From Lachnospiraceae bacterium (GTDB lineage: Bacteria; Bacillota; Clostridia; Lachnospirales; Lachnospiraceae): 21,768 bases of DNA. Positions within the stretch are counted from its first letter, which is position 1. Each line of letters begins with the position of its first letter. Shown here piece after piece: positions 15,353 to 21,768 of this stretch. The notes under the pieces are model-generated. The model ran no database searches and was not told the DNA's origin. It saw nothing but the letters and a program-made list of their open reading frames with translations. The DNA lies in contig CAAGSD010000018.1 of assembly GCA_900772845.1 (NCBI GenBank), forward strand, positions 1 through 21,768, given 5' to 3'. The translations under genes were made by a program, and so were the position numbers.

Positions 15353-16123
15353 TTACGGATAGACTTCCGTCTCTATGGCAAGCTTTCCCTTTCTGGTGGC
15401 ATGCGGTTCTCCGCTAATCCGGAATTTCCCGTAACCTCTGGCATTCACCACATCGCCCTGTTCCAGTGCTTTGGAATTATTCTCGCATAACCTGCCGTTT
15501 ACGTACACTTTTCCTGCCCGGAACAATTCCAGACAATCACTTCTTGATTTATTATATACTTTGGAAATAACAGCGTCAACCCGGGGACCTGCCACCTGGA
15601 TCACCTGCCGCAGGGGCTCTTCCTCCGGCACTTCGGCTGCCGCATCCACGATCTCACATTTCACATGGGTATGCTGGATCTGCTCTAGATTATCACAGAT
15701 AAATCCGGAAATGGTATCCTGACAGAATAAATAGGCCTCTTTCTCTCCGGTCAGAATATCGCCGATGGTGCTCCGCTCTATCCCCAGATTCATCAAAGCC
15801 CCCAGATAATCCCTGTGGGACAGTTTATCCGCAAATTTCACGGACAGCGGACGGATCCGGATACAGCTGATGGGAAAAGGCTGCTCATATCCCAGATCCG
15901 CCTCATTTCCGAACCTCAAAATCCTGCGTTCCGCCTGCTCTCTTCCGCCATACAACGTGATCCCTGCGAACTTCACTTCCCGTTCCACCTGCCACAGGGC
16001 ATCCTGCTCCGCCAGGCCCAAAAATCCGGTAAAGGTATACTGGTTCTGCTGATAAGACTTCTCTGCCAGTTCCCGGATCCGGTTTTTCAGCTGCTGTATT
16101 TCTTTTTCATTTTCCACAGACAT
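15353..16123 (-). CDS. ylmH: YlmH-like S4-domain RNA-binding protein
   Basis: This 256-residue cytoplasmic protein of the YlmH family has an N-terminal helical region and an RRM-like middle domain (about 60-160, with LSHRDYLGALMNLGIERSTI and GDILTGE). A C-terminal S4 domain (about 181-240: RVDAVISKVYNKSRSDCLEL, then GKVYVNGR) completes it. YlmH in Bacillus lies in the division gene cluster. Recent work, as I recall it, links YlmH to ribosome-associated quality control, where it binds obstructed large subunits. The S4 arginine and serine pattern is intact. Here it is away from division genes, between a ZIP transporter and a CmpB-family gene. The start at the ATG ending at 16123 has a GGAAGGA site. 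Confidence 0.92.
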   Translation of the reverse strand: MSVENEKEIQQLKNRIRELAEKSYQQNQYTFTGFLGLAEQDALWQVEREVKFAGITLYGGREQAERRILRFGNEADLGYEQPFPISCIRIRPLSVKFADKLSHRDYLGALMNLGIERSTIGDILTGEKEAYLFCQDTISGFICDNLEQIQHTHVKCEIVDAAAEVPEEEPLRQVIQVAGPRVDAVISKVYNKSRSDCLELFRAGKVYVNGRLCENNSKALEQGDVVNARGYGKFRISGEPHATRKGKLAIETEVYP

Positions 16124-16180
16124 TTCCGTACATCCTTCCTGTCTTCACAAGGTTATTCCGCCAATGTTCTCCTGCTCACT

Positions 16181-16963
16181 TCAGCCCAATGCCACATCCA
16201 GCAGCATCATCAATGCAAAACCGATGGCAAATGCAATGGTTCCCAGATTGGAATGCTCTCCCTCACTGGCTTCCGGAATCAGTTCTTCTACGACTACATA
16301 AATCATGGCACCGGCCGCAAATGCCAGCATATAAGGCAAGATCGGCGTTACAAATCTCGCCAGTGCAATCGTCAGGATTGCCCCCACCGGTTCCACTGCT
16401 CCCGACAATACGCCCAGTGCAAAGGATTTTCCTCTGGTATTCCCTTCACTGCGGAGAGGCAGGGAAATAATAGCTCCCTCCGGGAAATTCTGGATGGCGA
16501 TACCGATAGCCAGCGTCAATGCTCCTGCCATGGTAACTGCTCCGTCACCGCTTAAAACGCCTGCAAAAATCGCACCGCAGGCCGCTCCCTCCGGGAAATT
16601 ATGGATCGTTACCGCTAACATCAGCATGGCAGTACGGTTCAGACTGCTCTTATGTCCCTCCGGCGCATCACTGCCTATATGCAGATGAGGCACCAGGCTG
16701 TCGATGAACAACAAAAAAACAATACCGATCAGGAAACCAATCACCGCAGGAAGAAATGCAAGCTTTCCCATCTCTTCACACATATCCATGGCCGGTATCA
16801 GTAAAGACCACACCGAAGCCGCCACCATAACACCGGCAGCGAATCCGGTAAATATTCTCTGAATATTGCCGCCAATCTGTTTTTTCAGGAAAAAGACGCA
16901 GGCTGCCCCTGCAGTCGTCCCCAGAAACGGGATCAGAAGGCCGGCTACAATGTTCAAATTCAT
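16181..16963 (-). CDS. ZIP-family (ZupT/GufA-like) divalent metal transporter
   Basis: This 260-residue transporter with about eight membrane helices probably imports zinc or another divalent metal. The metal-site motifs are intact: His121-Asn-Phe-Pro-Glu125-Gly in helix 4 and Gln158-Asn-Phe-Pro-Glu162-Gly in helix 5. The EP pair at 191-192 and VVVEELIPEA (223-232) are also present. The short His-containing loop PHLHIGSDAPEGH (92-104) lies between helices 3 and 4. GGAGAACGTTCC precedes the ATG ending at 16963. Two CobW/G3E GTPase genes lie about 1.4 kb upstream on the same strand, which suggests a shared metal-homeostasis theme, though a 103-base gap and the membrane-protein gene separate them. 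Substrate specificity is not visible from sequence. Confidence 0.92.
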   Translation of the reverse strand: MNLNIVAGLLIPFLGTTAGAACVFFLKKQIGGNIQRIFTGFAAGVMVAASVWSLLIPAMDMCEEMGKLAFLPAVIGFLIGIVFLLFIDSLVPHLHIGSDAPEGHKSSLNRTAMLMLAVTIHNFPEGAACGAIFAGVLSGDGAVTMAGALTLAIGIAIQNFPEGAIISLPLRSEGNTRGKSFALGVLSGAVEPVGAILTIALARFVTPILPYMLAFAAGAMIYVVVEELIPEASEGEHSNLGTIAFAIGFALMMLLDVALG

Positions 16964-17066
16964 GGAACGTTCTCCTTTCTTTTGTTATCGTATGCAATAC
17001 TTTTAACTTATGTATCTTGTCCGTCAACTTCAAAATCCGCAATTTTTTGCATATATCACTCTGTTA

Positions 17067-18341
17067 TTAAAATCCCGCCAGATCATTCCCCATCACGGCA
17101 TACAGCAGGAAATTCACACCGCACACCAGATGGTACAGGAATACGGTGATCTCACCCACGACGAAGATCACCTTCCAGCTCTTCCACCATTCTTTGAGAT
17201 TCCTTATCATGACGATCAGCGTCATCAGAAATACAAAAAACATGCCGTGCATATAGCCCCAGGAAAAGTTCGCATGCATCATGCGGAAGCCTTTTTCATA
17301 AAAGACCAGAAACATGAATGTGCCGAAAAGGTAATTCAGCCAGGCAAACCAATAATATCTGTTCTGTTTTATAGTTTTAAGATCAAACACCAGATTCAGG
17401 GCAAGGACACCGATGGGCAGCGCCATTCCCATGATAATGCTTAGCGGAATACTCTTCGAGTAATTGCTCCATACTTTTGCAAAACCAATGGCGATCCCGG
17501 TCTCTTCTCCCATGGCATTCGTACCGGTAAAAATTCCGGAAAACTGATACAGCAGCGCAATTCCCGCAGGGATCATGGTCACACACAGGGAAACCGCATT
17601 TTTCAAGCTTTTTCCACGGCTGGTGATCAGCTGAAGCAGCAGGATCACACCGATTAAAGGAACCACCACCATAGTATAGCTGGGCTTGGTCATGGTAGTG
17701 AGCAGGAGACTGACCGCAAACAGGACACAGTTCTTCCACTGAAATTCCTTCTGATATTCCCCCAACACTTTTACCGTTTCAAAAAAACAAATAACCGCAA
17801 AGGGTCTGGTGGCCAGATAAGTAGCATTCCAGAAGGGATTGGGGGTATAAATACCCATACAGCGATACGCATAATCAAACCCGAAAAATGCCGTATTTTT
17901 GGGAGAATACAGATTAGACAATAAAAACAGGGCAAACACCGCTGCCGTCACAAGAATATCTGTCATGACCTGTCTGCGCTGTGTCAGTGTTTCATAATGC
18001 GTGATGTTTCGGATCTCTCGATTCATGTAATATTTGGTGATCACTACCGCCGCCATATTAAACAGCGCTGTAGTGATCGCCATGGCTGCCTTCGCTCCGA
18101 TCAGCCATGCAGAAAGTCTGGCAGTCCAGAACAGGATCGGATACGGGAATTCATAATTCCCCGCAATACCTGCCACCTTATTCACATAGTCCGGCATATC
18201 CGACTGGAATCCCGGCACCTGATAGCATTCCATCCAGAACAGATATAACATGACCCCGGTATACAAAAACAGCAGGAAAAGAAATGTCACTTTTCCTGCT
18301 GTTGTCTCCCGCAGGCCGCTCTTTATGGGATTCTTTTTCAT
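17067..18341 (-). CDS. Polytopic membrane protein, possibly GT-C-like; unrecognised
   Basis: This 424-residue protein has about 11 hydrophobic helices and short loops. After the first helix comes an outside loop with FQSDMPDYVNKVAGIAG (about 45-61). Its acidic Ser-Asp-Met-Pro-Asp core recalls the acidic first loop of GT-C-fold glycosyltransferases. The later FGFDYAYRCMGIYTPNPFWNA and TKPSYTMVVVPLIG segments also fit such a fold. I do not recognise the family, and catalytic assignment would be a guess. It starts 14 bases after the stop of the second GTPase gene, so it is almost certainly in the same operon as the two CobW-like proteins. A transport or metal-handling role is therefore also possible. 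Confidence 0.75.
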   Translation of the reverse strand: MKKNPIKSGLRETTAGKVTFLFLLFLYTGVMLYLFWMECYQVPGFQSDMPDYVNKVAGIAGNYEFPYPILFWTARLSAWLIGAKAAMAITTALFNMAAVVITKYYMNREIRNITHYETLTQRRQVMTDILVTAAVFALFLLSNLYSPKNTAFFGFDYAYRCMGIYTPNPFWNATYLATRPFAVICFFETVKVLGEYQKEFQWKNCVLFAVSLLLTTMTKPSYTMVVVPLIGVILLLQLITSRGKSLKNAVSLCVTMIPAGIALLYQFSGIFTGTNAMGEETGIAIGFAKVWSNYSKSIPLSIIMGMALPIGVLALNLVFDLKTIKQNRYYWFAWLNYLFGTFMFLVFYEKGFRMMHANFSWGYMHGMFFVFLMTLIVMIRNLKEWWKSWKVIFVVGEITVFLYHLVCGVNFLLYAVMGNDLAGF

Positions 18342-18355
18342 AGAGCTGATCCTTT

Positions 18356-19288
18356 CTAATTAAAACTGATCACGGGATCCTTGGGAGCCTTTGCCTTCTC
18401 CACGCTGATGGCATGAAGTACGGGACCCTCTCCCTTATAGTCTGCAAAGTATTCTTTGGCAACCTTCGCTGTCACCTTGACCCATTCCTTCTGCTTCAGG
18501 TCTTTCGTGCCCGCATACTCACAGGCATAGCCTAAGAATGCCATATCCTCCGCACAGCAGGTCATTGCCATACGTCCCGGTACAAAATAACCGTCGGGAT
18601 ATTCTTCGGGCTTCAGTACCATGGCAAGGAACTGGATATTTTTACCCACGTAACGCTCCAGATGATCCATGGAGTCCAGATACCAGATGCCGTAGCCCTG
18701 ATTGTCCAGAACAATGGGATCCTGGTTCAGATCATAAGGCAGATCCTCCTCGAAGATCTCGTCGATCTCTCCGTTGGAATCCTCGAAGATCACATCTGCA
18801 GAAGGGTTTACCGCCTTGATATTCCGCTTGTATACATTCAGATCCTTGATACCGTCACAACGGTTGAAAATGATCATCTCAGACTTACGGATCATCTCTG
18901 CCAGCAGTGACTTCATGTTGGTGTAATACATGGGGAAGGTAGAGCCATCGATGGTCGTGATCTGCTGTTCCACTTTCCAGTACCAGGGAAGTGTCATGTT
19001 CTTGCAGTTCCACATACCGTTATACTCGATGATGATACGGGCGGGCTTGTACTGCTTCTCCAGCTCGATCAGATGGTTCGGTGTAAACTCCTCTTCCTCT
19101 TCGATCAGTACGACCTCTGTACGACTCTTTTTTAATAAGGCTGGATCGTATTCATTTTCGCCCTCTTCGCAGAGGATGAGCAATGTCTTTCCCTTGATCT
19201 GGAAATACGGCTGTCCCAGCGTAAATGTGATAAACTCTGTCTTACCGCTCTCCAGAAAACCGTTTATGATATAGACTGGTTTCGTCAT
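18356..19288 (-). CDS. G3E-like GTPase with DUF1980/YcgQ-like C-terminal domain
   Basis: This 310-residue protein begins as a P-loop GTPase of the SIMIBI/G3E type: Walker A Gly10-F-L-E-S-Gly15-Lys16-Thr17, a hydrophobic strand leading to Glu42-rich acidic residues, and NRCD (142-145) as the NKxD-like guanine motif. The GCxCC metal motif of COG0523 proteins is absent. The C-terminal part (about 218-295) reads IQFLAMVLKPEEYPDGYFVP, then GRMAMTCCAEDMAFLGYACE and a KEWVKVTAKV strand. It closely recalls the DUF1980/TIGR03943 domain of YcgQ, including the Cys-Cys pair at 244-245. That domain is normally attached to a membrane anchor, so fusion to a GTPase is notable. It lies 54 bases after the His-rich GTPase gene and 14 bases before the membrane-protein gene. 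Confidence 0.82.
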   Translation of the reverse strand: MTKPVYIINGFLESGKTEFITFTLGQPYFQIKGKTLLILCEEGENEYDPALLKKSRTEVVLIEEEEEFTPNHLIELEKQYKPARIIIEYNGMWNCKNMTLPWYWKVEQQITTIDGSTFPMYYTNMKSLLAEMIRKSEMIIFNRCDGIKDLNVYKRNIKAVNPSADVIFEDSNGEIDEIFEEDLPYDLNQDPIVLDNQGYGIWYLDSMDHLERYVGKNIQFLAMVLKPEEYPDGYFVPGRMAMTCCAEDMAFLGYACEYAGTKDLKQKEWVKVTAKVAKEYFADYKGEGPVLHAISVEKAKAPKDPVISFN

Positions 19289-19342
19289 AATTCATACCTT
19301 TCTCTTTCTTATCCTGCTGCCTGTAAAATCTGTTCCGGCAAT

Positions 19343-20590
19343 TTATTTACGGAACAGTTCTGCCAGCTTGTCCTCGTCCAGTTTGGAACCGATGACACAG
19401 ATCTTGCCGGTGACTTCCGGCTTACCGCTTCTGATATCATGCTCTTCGGGAACATAATCATAATATACCCAGGTACCGTCGGGAGCAGGTACCATACCCT
19501 TGGCACGCAGGATAGCTCCGTACTCTCCGCTGTCCAGAGCGGTAAGGATCTTCTCGATGTCCTCTGTGCTGTAGGTATTGGGTGTTTCGATACCCCAGCT
19601 TGTGAATACTTCGTCTGCATGATGGTGATGATGATGGTGGTCATGGTCGTGGCAGCCGCAGGTGCAGTTCTCGTCATGCTCGTGATGATGGTGATGCTCA
19701 TGCTCGTCATGCTCATGATGATGGTGATGCTCATGCTCGTCCTCATCATGGTCATGATGATGGTGATGTTCATGCTCGTCCTCGTCATGCTCATGATGAT
19801 GGTGATGTTCATGCTCGTCCTCGTCATCGTCATCATCGTGATGATGTCCGCAGCAGCACTCGTGATCATGGTCATGGTCGTGATAATGCTCGTGCTCGTC
19901 CTCATCGTCATGATGATGTCCGCAGCAACACTCATCCTCATCATGATCGTCATGGATGTGCTCCAGCATTTCCTTCATCATATCTTCCAGCTTGTCAGCG
20001 CCTTCGATGGTCTTCAGTACTTCCCTGCCATCCAACTGCGCTAACGGTGTAGTGATGATGGTTGCCTTGTCATTATGCTCACGGATCATCTCCACGCAGG
20101 CATTCAGCTTTGCCTGATCCACTTTATCGGTTCTGCTTAAGATAATGGTTCCGGCATATTCGATCTGATTGCTGAAGAATTCACCGAAGTTCTTCATATA
20201 CATTTTGCACTTGGATGCATCTACTACTGCTACCGCACTGTTGATCTCCACATCCAGGTCACCTGCCACATTCTCCACAGCCTTCAGGACATCGGACAGC
20301 TTGCCGACACCGGAGGGCTCGATCAGGATACGCTCGGGAGCGTAAGTGCTGATAACTTCCTTCAGGGAAGTACCGAAGTCACCTACCAGAGAGCAGCAGA
20401 TACAACCGGAGTTCATCTCCTTGATCTCGATACCGGCCTCTTTTAAAAATCCGCCGTCGATACCGATCTCGCCGAACTCATTCTCGATCAGAACGGTCTT
20501 GCTGCCGTCCAGCGCTTCCTTTAACAGTTTCTTGATCAGGGTCGTCTTACCTGCACCCAAAAATCCGGATACTACATCTATTTTCGTCAT
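19343..20590 (-). CDS. CobW/COG0523 GTPase with a very long His-rich metal-binding tract
   Basis: This 415-residue G3E-family metallochaperone-type GTPase probably delivers or stores a metal such as zinc. It has Walker A G9-FLGAG-KTT, the family metal site Gly62-Cys63-Ile64-Cys65-Cys66, EPSGVG (91-96) and SRTD (152-155). A roughly 114-residue tract (211-324) follows, almost entirely His, Asp and Glu, with Cys clusters at 221-223, 245-247 and 309/311/313. The CobW C-terminal domain resumes at about 325-410 (ILRAKGMVPAPDGTWVYYDY). I use the ATG ending at 20590 because GGAGG is eight bases upstream and the protein then begins MTKIDVVSGFLGAG. An in-frame start at 20641 adds 17 residues with no ribosome site. 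The tract is unusually long for the family. Confidence 0.93.
   Translation of the reverse strand: MTKIDVVSGFLGAGKTTLIKKLLKEALDGSKTVLIENEFGEIGIDGGFLKEAGIEIKEMNSGCICCSLVGDFGTSLKEVISTYAPERILIEPSGVGKLSDVLKAVENVAGDLDVEINSAVAVVDASKCKMYMKNFGEFFSNQIEYAGTIILSRTDKVDQAKLNACVEMIREHNDKATIITTPLAQLDGREVLKTIEGADKLEDMMKEMLEHIHDDHDEDECCCGHHHDDEDEHEHYHDHDHDHECCCGHHHDDDDDEDEHEHHHHHEHDEDEHEHHHHHDHDEDEHEHHHHHEHDEHEHHHHHEHDENCTCGCHDHDHHHHHHHADEVFTSWGIETPNTYSTEDIEKILTALDSGEYGAILRAKGMVPAPDGTWVYYDYVPEEHDIRSGKPEVTGKICVIGSKLDEDKLAELFRK
19676..19825 (-). repeat. 39-base tandem repeats coding the His/Asp/Glu tract
   Basis: Within the His-rich tract three successive 13-residue units, each DEDEHE, five His, then acidic and His (residues 256-294), are followed by an 11-residue unit lacking one DE pair (295-305). 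The DNA repeats at 39, 39, 39 and 33 bases with few differences. The lengths stay in frame, so unit gain or loss would change metal capacity without breaking the protein. Confidence 0.8.
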
Positions 20591-20629
20591 TGTTTTTTCC
20601 TCCAATCCGGGTCTGAACCCATCCTTTTT

Positions 20630-20658
20630 ATTTTCTATCATATTTACATTATTGTCAA
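20630..20658 (-). promoter_or_regulatory. Candidate promoter of the CobW operon
   Basis: A perfect TTGACA (20658-20653) lies 17 bases before GAAAAT (20635-20630), a weak -10 matching at four positions. The leader of about 35 bases ends at GGAGG. No Zur-type palindrome can be recognised with confidence, although metal control would be expected for this operon. Confidence 0.4.
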
Positions 20659-20679
20659 CATTGCGATTATTAAATTTTT

Positions 20680-20847
20680 ATCAACTCAGCCATAATATTC
20701 GTATGACACTGTGCGGATGCTTGCATACGCAACTGTGTCATGCGGATATTATGAGCGGAGCGCCCTCAAATGAATAAAAGGTGAGCCGCCGTAGCGGCGC
20801 TGTCTGCGAAGCAGACACTTTTATGAATGTGAGGGAGCTGAGTTGAT
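20680..20847. repeat. Folded 168-base intergenic element with 11-base inverted ends
   Basis: ATCAACTCAGC (20680-20690) is the exact reverse complement of GCTGAGTTGAT (20837-20847). Two arms lie inside. Arm one (20691-20753) is a near-continuous hairpin from CATAATATTCG/CGGATATTATG through ATGACAC/GTGTCAT and TGCG/CGCA to ATGC-TT-GCAT. Arm two (20763-20835) is closed by CCCTCA/TGAGGG and ATAAAAG/CTTTTAT and branches into GCCGC-CGTA-GCGGC and TGTCTGC-GAA-GCAGACA. The mismatches in arm one become G-U pairs only on the plus strand, opposite to the flanking genes. No ORF is present. It is either a small palindromic mobile element or a plus-strand structured RNA. Confidence 0.65.
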
Positions 20848-20856
20848 CAACTATGC

Positions 20857-21591
20857 TCACGGCTTCTCCGTCTGGATCATGCTGTATGGCACCGCAGCCA
20901 CTTTTCCTTCTTCATCCGCACCGCAGATAATTCCCAGGAATACGCCATCTTCCGAAAACACACCGCCACCCGACATTCCCGGCTCTGCAAGTCCCTGCAG
21001 CAGGAGCATATTCTGACCAAAATCCTCCACATAGATCCAGGGATCTACCACAAAGGCATAGACCGGCATTCCGGTCTCTCCTCCGTACATCCACACATCG
21101 TCATATTCTTTCAGGGTATCGAACACATTCCGATCCGTGTGCACCGGCAGGCAGACCTTCCATGTCTCCCCGGACAATTTCTCCTTGTCCACCCACACAA
21201 AAGCCAGATCACAACTGCCCACCGTCTCTGCTTCTGTGGCCGTCACCTGCGTTCCGTCCGGAAATGTCACCAGGATTTCTCCGTTCGTATGCGTCAGTAC
21301 ATGGCCTGCCGTTGCGATCAGCAGGGATTTTTCATCCTCCTCGTAGATCACGCCACTGCCAAGCAGGTCTCCCGCCTGAATCTGCACCAGTGATTTTCTT
21401 ACTGTAAGCTCCGTCTCCGTCAGCTTCTGCTCTGTCTCCGCAGGCAGCTGCCATTCCGTTGCGGTGGTCTCTCCCTCCGGCAGCTGTGCACCGGTCGTTG
21501 CTATCCCTGCATCTCCTGTGCCGTTTTGTCCACAGCCTGAGAACAGCAGCAGACAGCCTGCCATGAGGAACATTATTTTTTTTCCGTTCAT
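20857..21591 (-). CDS. Trypsin-like serine protease lipoprotein
   Basis: This 244-residue exported protease has a chymotrypsin/HtrA-type fold. A signal peptide with a lipobox-like FSGC (Cys20) is followed by a Thr/Glu-rich linker (about 21-60), so it should be tethered outside the membrane. The catalytic triad is readable: His97 in ATAGHVLT, Asp128 in SCDLAFV and Ser207 in PGMSGGGVF. LLGSGVIYEEDE and GVFLGIICGADEEGK are the other conserved strands. There is no PDZ domain and no C-terminal membrane segment, and it is short compared with HtrA. The -3 residue of the lipobox is Phe, which is slightly unusual. TAGGAGCAGGAC precedes the ATG ending at 21591. It is flanked on both sides by folded intergenic elements and may be a single-gene unit. 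Confidence 0.88.
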   Translation of the reverse strand: MNGKKIMFLMAGCLLLFSGCGQNGTGDAGIATTGAQLPEGETTATEWQLPAETEQKLTETELTVRKSLVQIQAGDLLGSGVIYEEDEKSLLIATAGHVLTHTNGEILVTFPDGTQVTATEAETVGSCDLAFVWVDKEKLSGETWKVCLPVHTDRNVFDTLKEYDDVWMYGGETGMPVYAFVVDPWIYVEDFGQNMLLLQGLAEPGMSGGGVFSEDGVFLGIICGADEEGKVAAVPYSMIQTEKP

Positions 21592-21633
21592 GTCCTGCTC
21601 CTATTCCTGCATCGCATTCCTGTAACTCTCCAT

Positions 21634-21663
21634 AAATCGAGTAGGCTGGCTCCTACTCGATTT
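21634..21663. repeat. Perfect 12-base-pair stem-loop
   Basis: AAATCGAGTAGG (21634-21645) and CCTACTCGATTT (21652-21663) form a perfect stem with a six-base loop CTGGCT. It lies about 43 bases upstream of the protease start, so it would be in the leader of that gene. Because transcripts must pass it to express the protease it is unlikely to be a constitutive terminator. It is part of the larger folded region that continues to the window end. Confidence 0.6.
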
Positions 21664-21671
21664 GTATATTT

Positions 21672-21752
21672 TGTACACCATCTCGCTTAAAAGCTCGATG
21701 ATGTACATTCGCCAAATACAGATTCTTGTGCAAGCACAAATCTGTACTTGGC
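21672..21752. repeat. Two further palindromic hairpins upstream of the protease gene
   Basis: Hairpin one (21672-21707) is symmetrical around AA: TGTACA, CATC and GCTT pair with AAGC, GATG and TGTACA, with small symmetrical internal loops. Hairpin two (21711-21752) is closed by GCCAA/TTGGC and ACAGAT/ATCTGT with TTGTGC/GCACAA at the tip. There is no coding potential. Together with the 12-pair stem this looks like another intergenic structured repeat that runs off the window edge. Confidence 0.55.
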
Positions 21753-21768
21753 TCATCGTATACACAAA

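Noticed and set aside
19309..19953. A 214-codon minus-strand ORF rich in Met/Thr/Ile
   Set aside because: It is a frame-shifted reading of the His/Asp/Glu repeat tract of the CobW GTPase, with repetitive composition and no ribosome site. The real frame has Walker A and CxCC motifs.
19439..20044. A 201-codon plus-strand ORF opposite the CobW gene
   Set aside because: Its Met/Val/Leu repeats are the reverse complement of the His codon repeats; it has no start signal and no family pattern.
20591..20641. Upstream start of the CobW gene adding 17 residues
   Set aside because: The upstream ATG has no ribosome site and the extension overlaps the candidate promoter. The ATG ending at 20590 has GGAGG eight bases before it.
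20642..20680. Zur operator upstream of the CobW operon
   Set aside because: AT-rich partial repeats (AATAATCG, GACAATAAT) are present, but no clean palindrome of the expected type can be written.
21634..21663. Intrinsic terminator for an upstream gene
   Set aside because: The stem is strong, but it lies within the likely leader of the minus-strand protease and no good T-run follows on that strand. Its plus-strand side has only a short TTTG stretch and no plus-strand gene to terminate.

Overview
The window looks like a chromosomal segment of a gut-type Clostridia, most likely Lachnospiraceae. The reasons are moderate GC, strong GGAGG ribosome sites, a T-box leader, Firmicute-type paralogues (YlmH, a CmpB-family membrane protein, paired CobW/G3E GTPases) and several structured intergenic elements. 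Genus assignment is inference only. All confident genes except one LysR regulator read on the minus strand.

Layout from right to left, in the direction of transcription. 21768-20650: a trypsin-like lipoprotein protease (21591-20857) between two heavily folded intergenic elements. 20590-16181: a metal-themed run made of a CobW/COG0523 GTPase with a very long His/Asp/Glu tract, a second G3E-like GTPase that appears fused to a DUF1980/YcgQ-like C-terminal domain, an unrecognised polytopic membrane protein, and a ZIP-family metal transporter. 16123-14350: an S4-domain YlmH-like RNA-binding protein and a CmpB-family membrane protein with a coiled-coil tail. 14223-13083: a secreted protein whose sigma70-type promoter has a run of 10 G between the -35 and -10 boxes, the classic layout of a phase-variable promoter. 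12993-11428: an O-antigen-ligase/polymerase-like membrane protein. 11300-8136: an OmpR-type response regulator and a large multi-pass sensor histidine kinase.

8087-2247 is an L(+)-tartrate (or related hydroxy-diacid) utilisation locus. A LysR regulator (plus strand) is divergent from an SLC13/DASS permease, TtdA, TtdB, a second SLC13-like permease and a small PsiE-like membrane protein. This resembles the E. coli ttdR/ttdABT layout but has two permeases. The first keeps both SNT motifs and the second has lost both. The 3' end of the first permease gene and the following gap carry three tandem GUAA-capped hairpins at exact 21-base spacing. 2181-1 is a tryptophan uptake operon: a promoter, a T-box riboswitch with a UGG specifier and a UGGC acceptor-binding bulge (both specific for tRNA-Trp), a TrpX-like lipoprotein, a 255-base structured element with inverted-repeat ends, and the first 114 codons of a TrpY-like permease cut by the window edge.

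The most unusual items are the poly-G promoter, the tandem tetraloop hairpins, the divergent paired diacid permeases, the G3E-DUF1980-like fusion beside a His-rich GTPase, and the folded intergenic elements. Statements of family membership come from reading motifs by eye; no database search was run.
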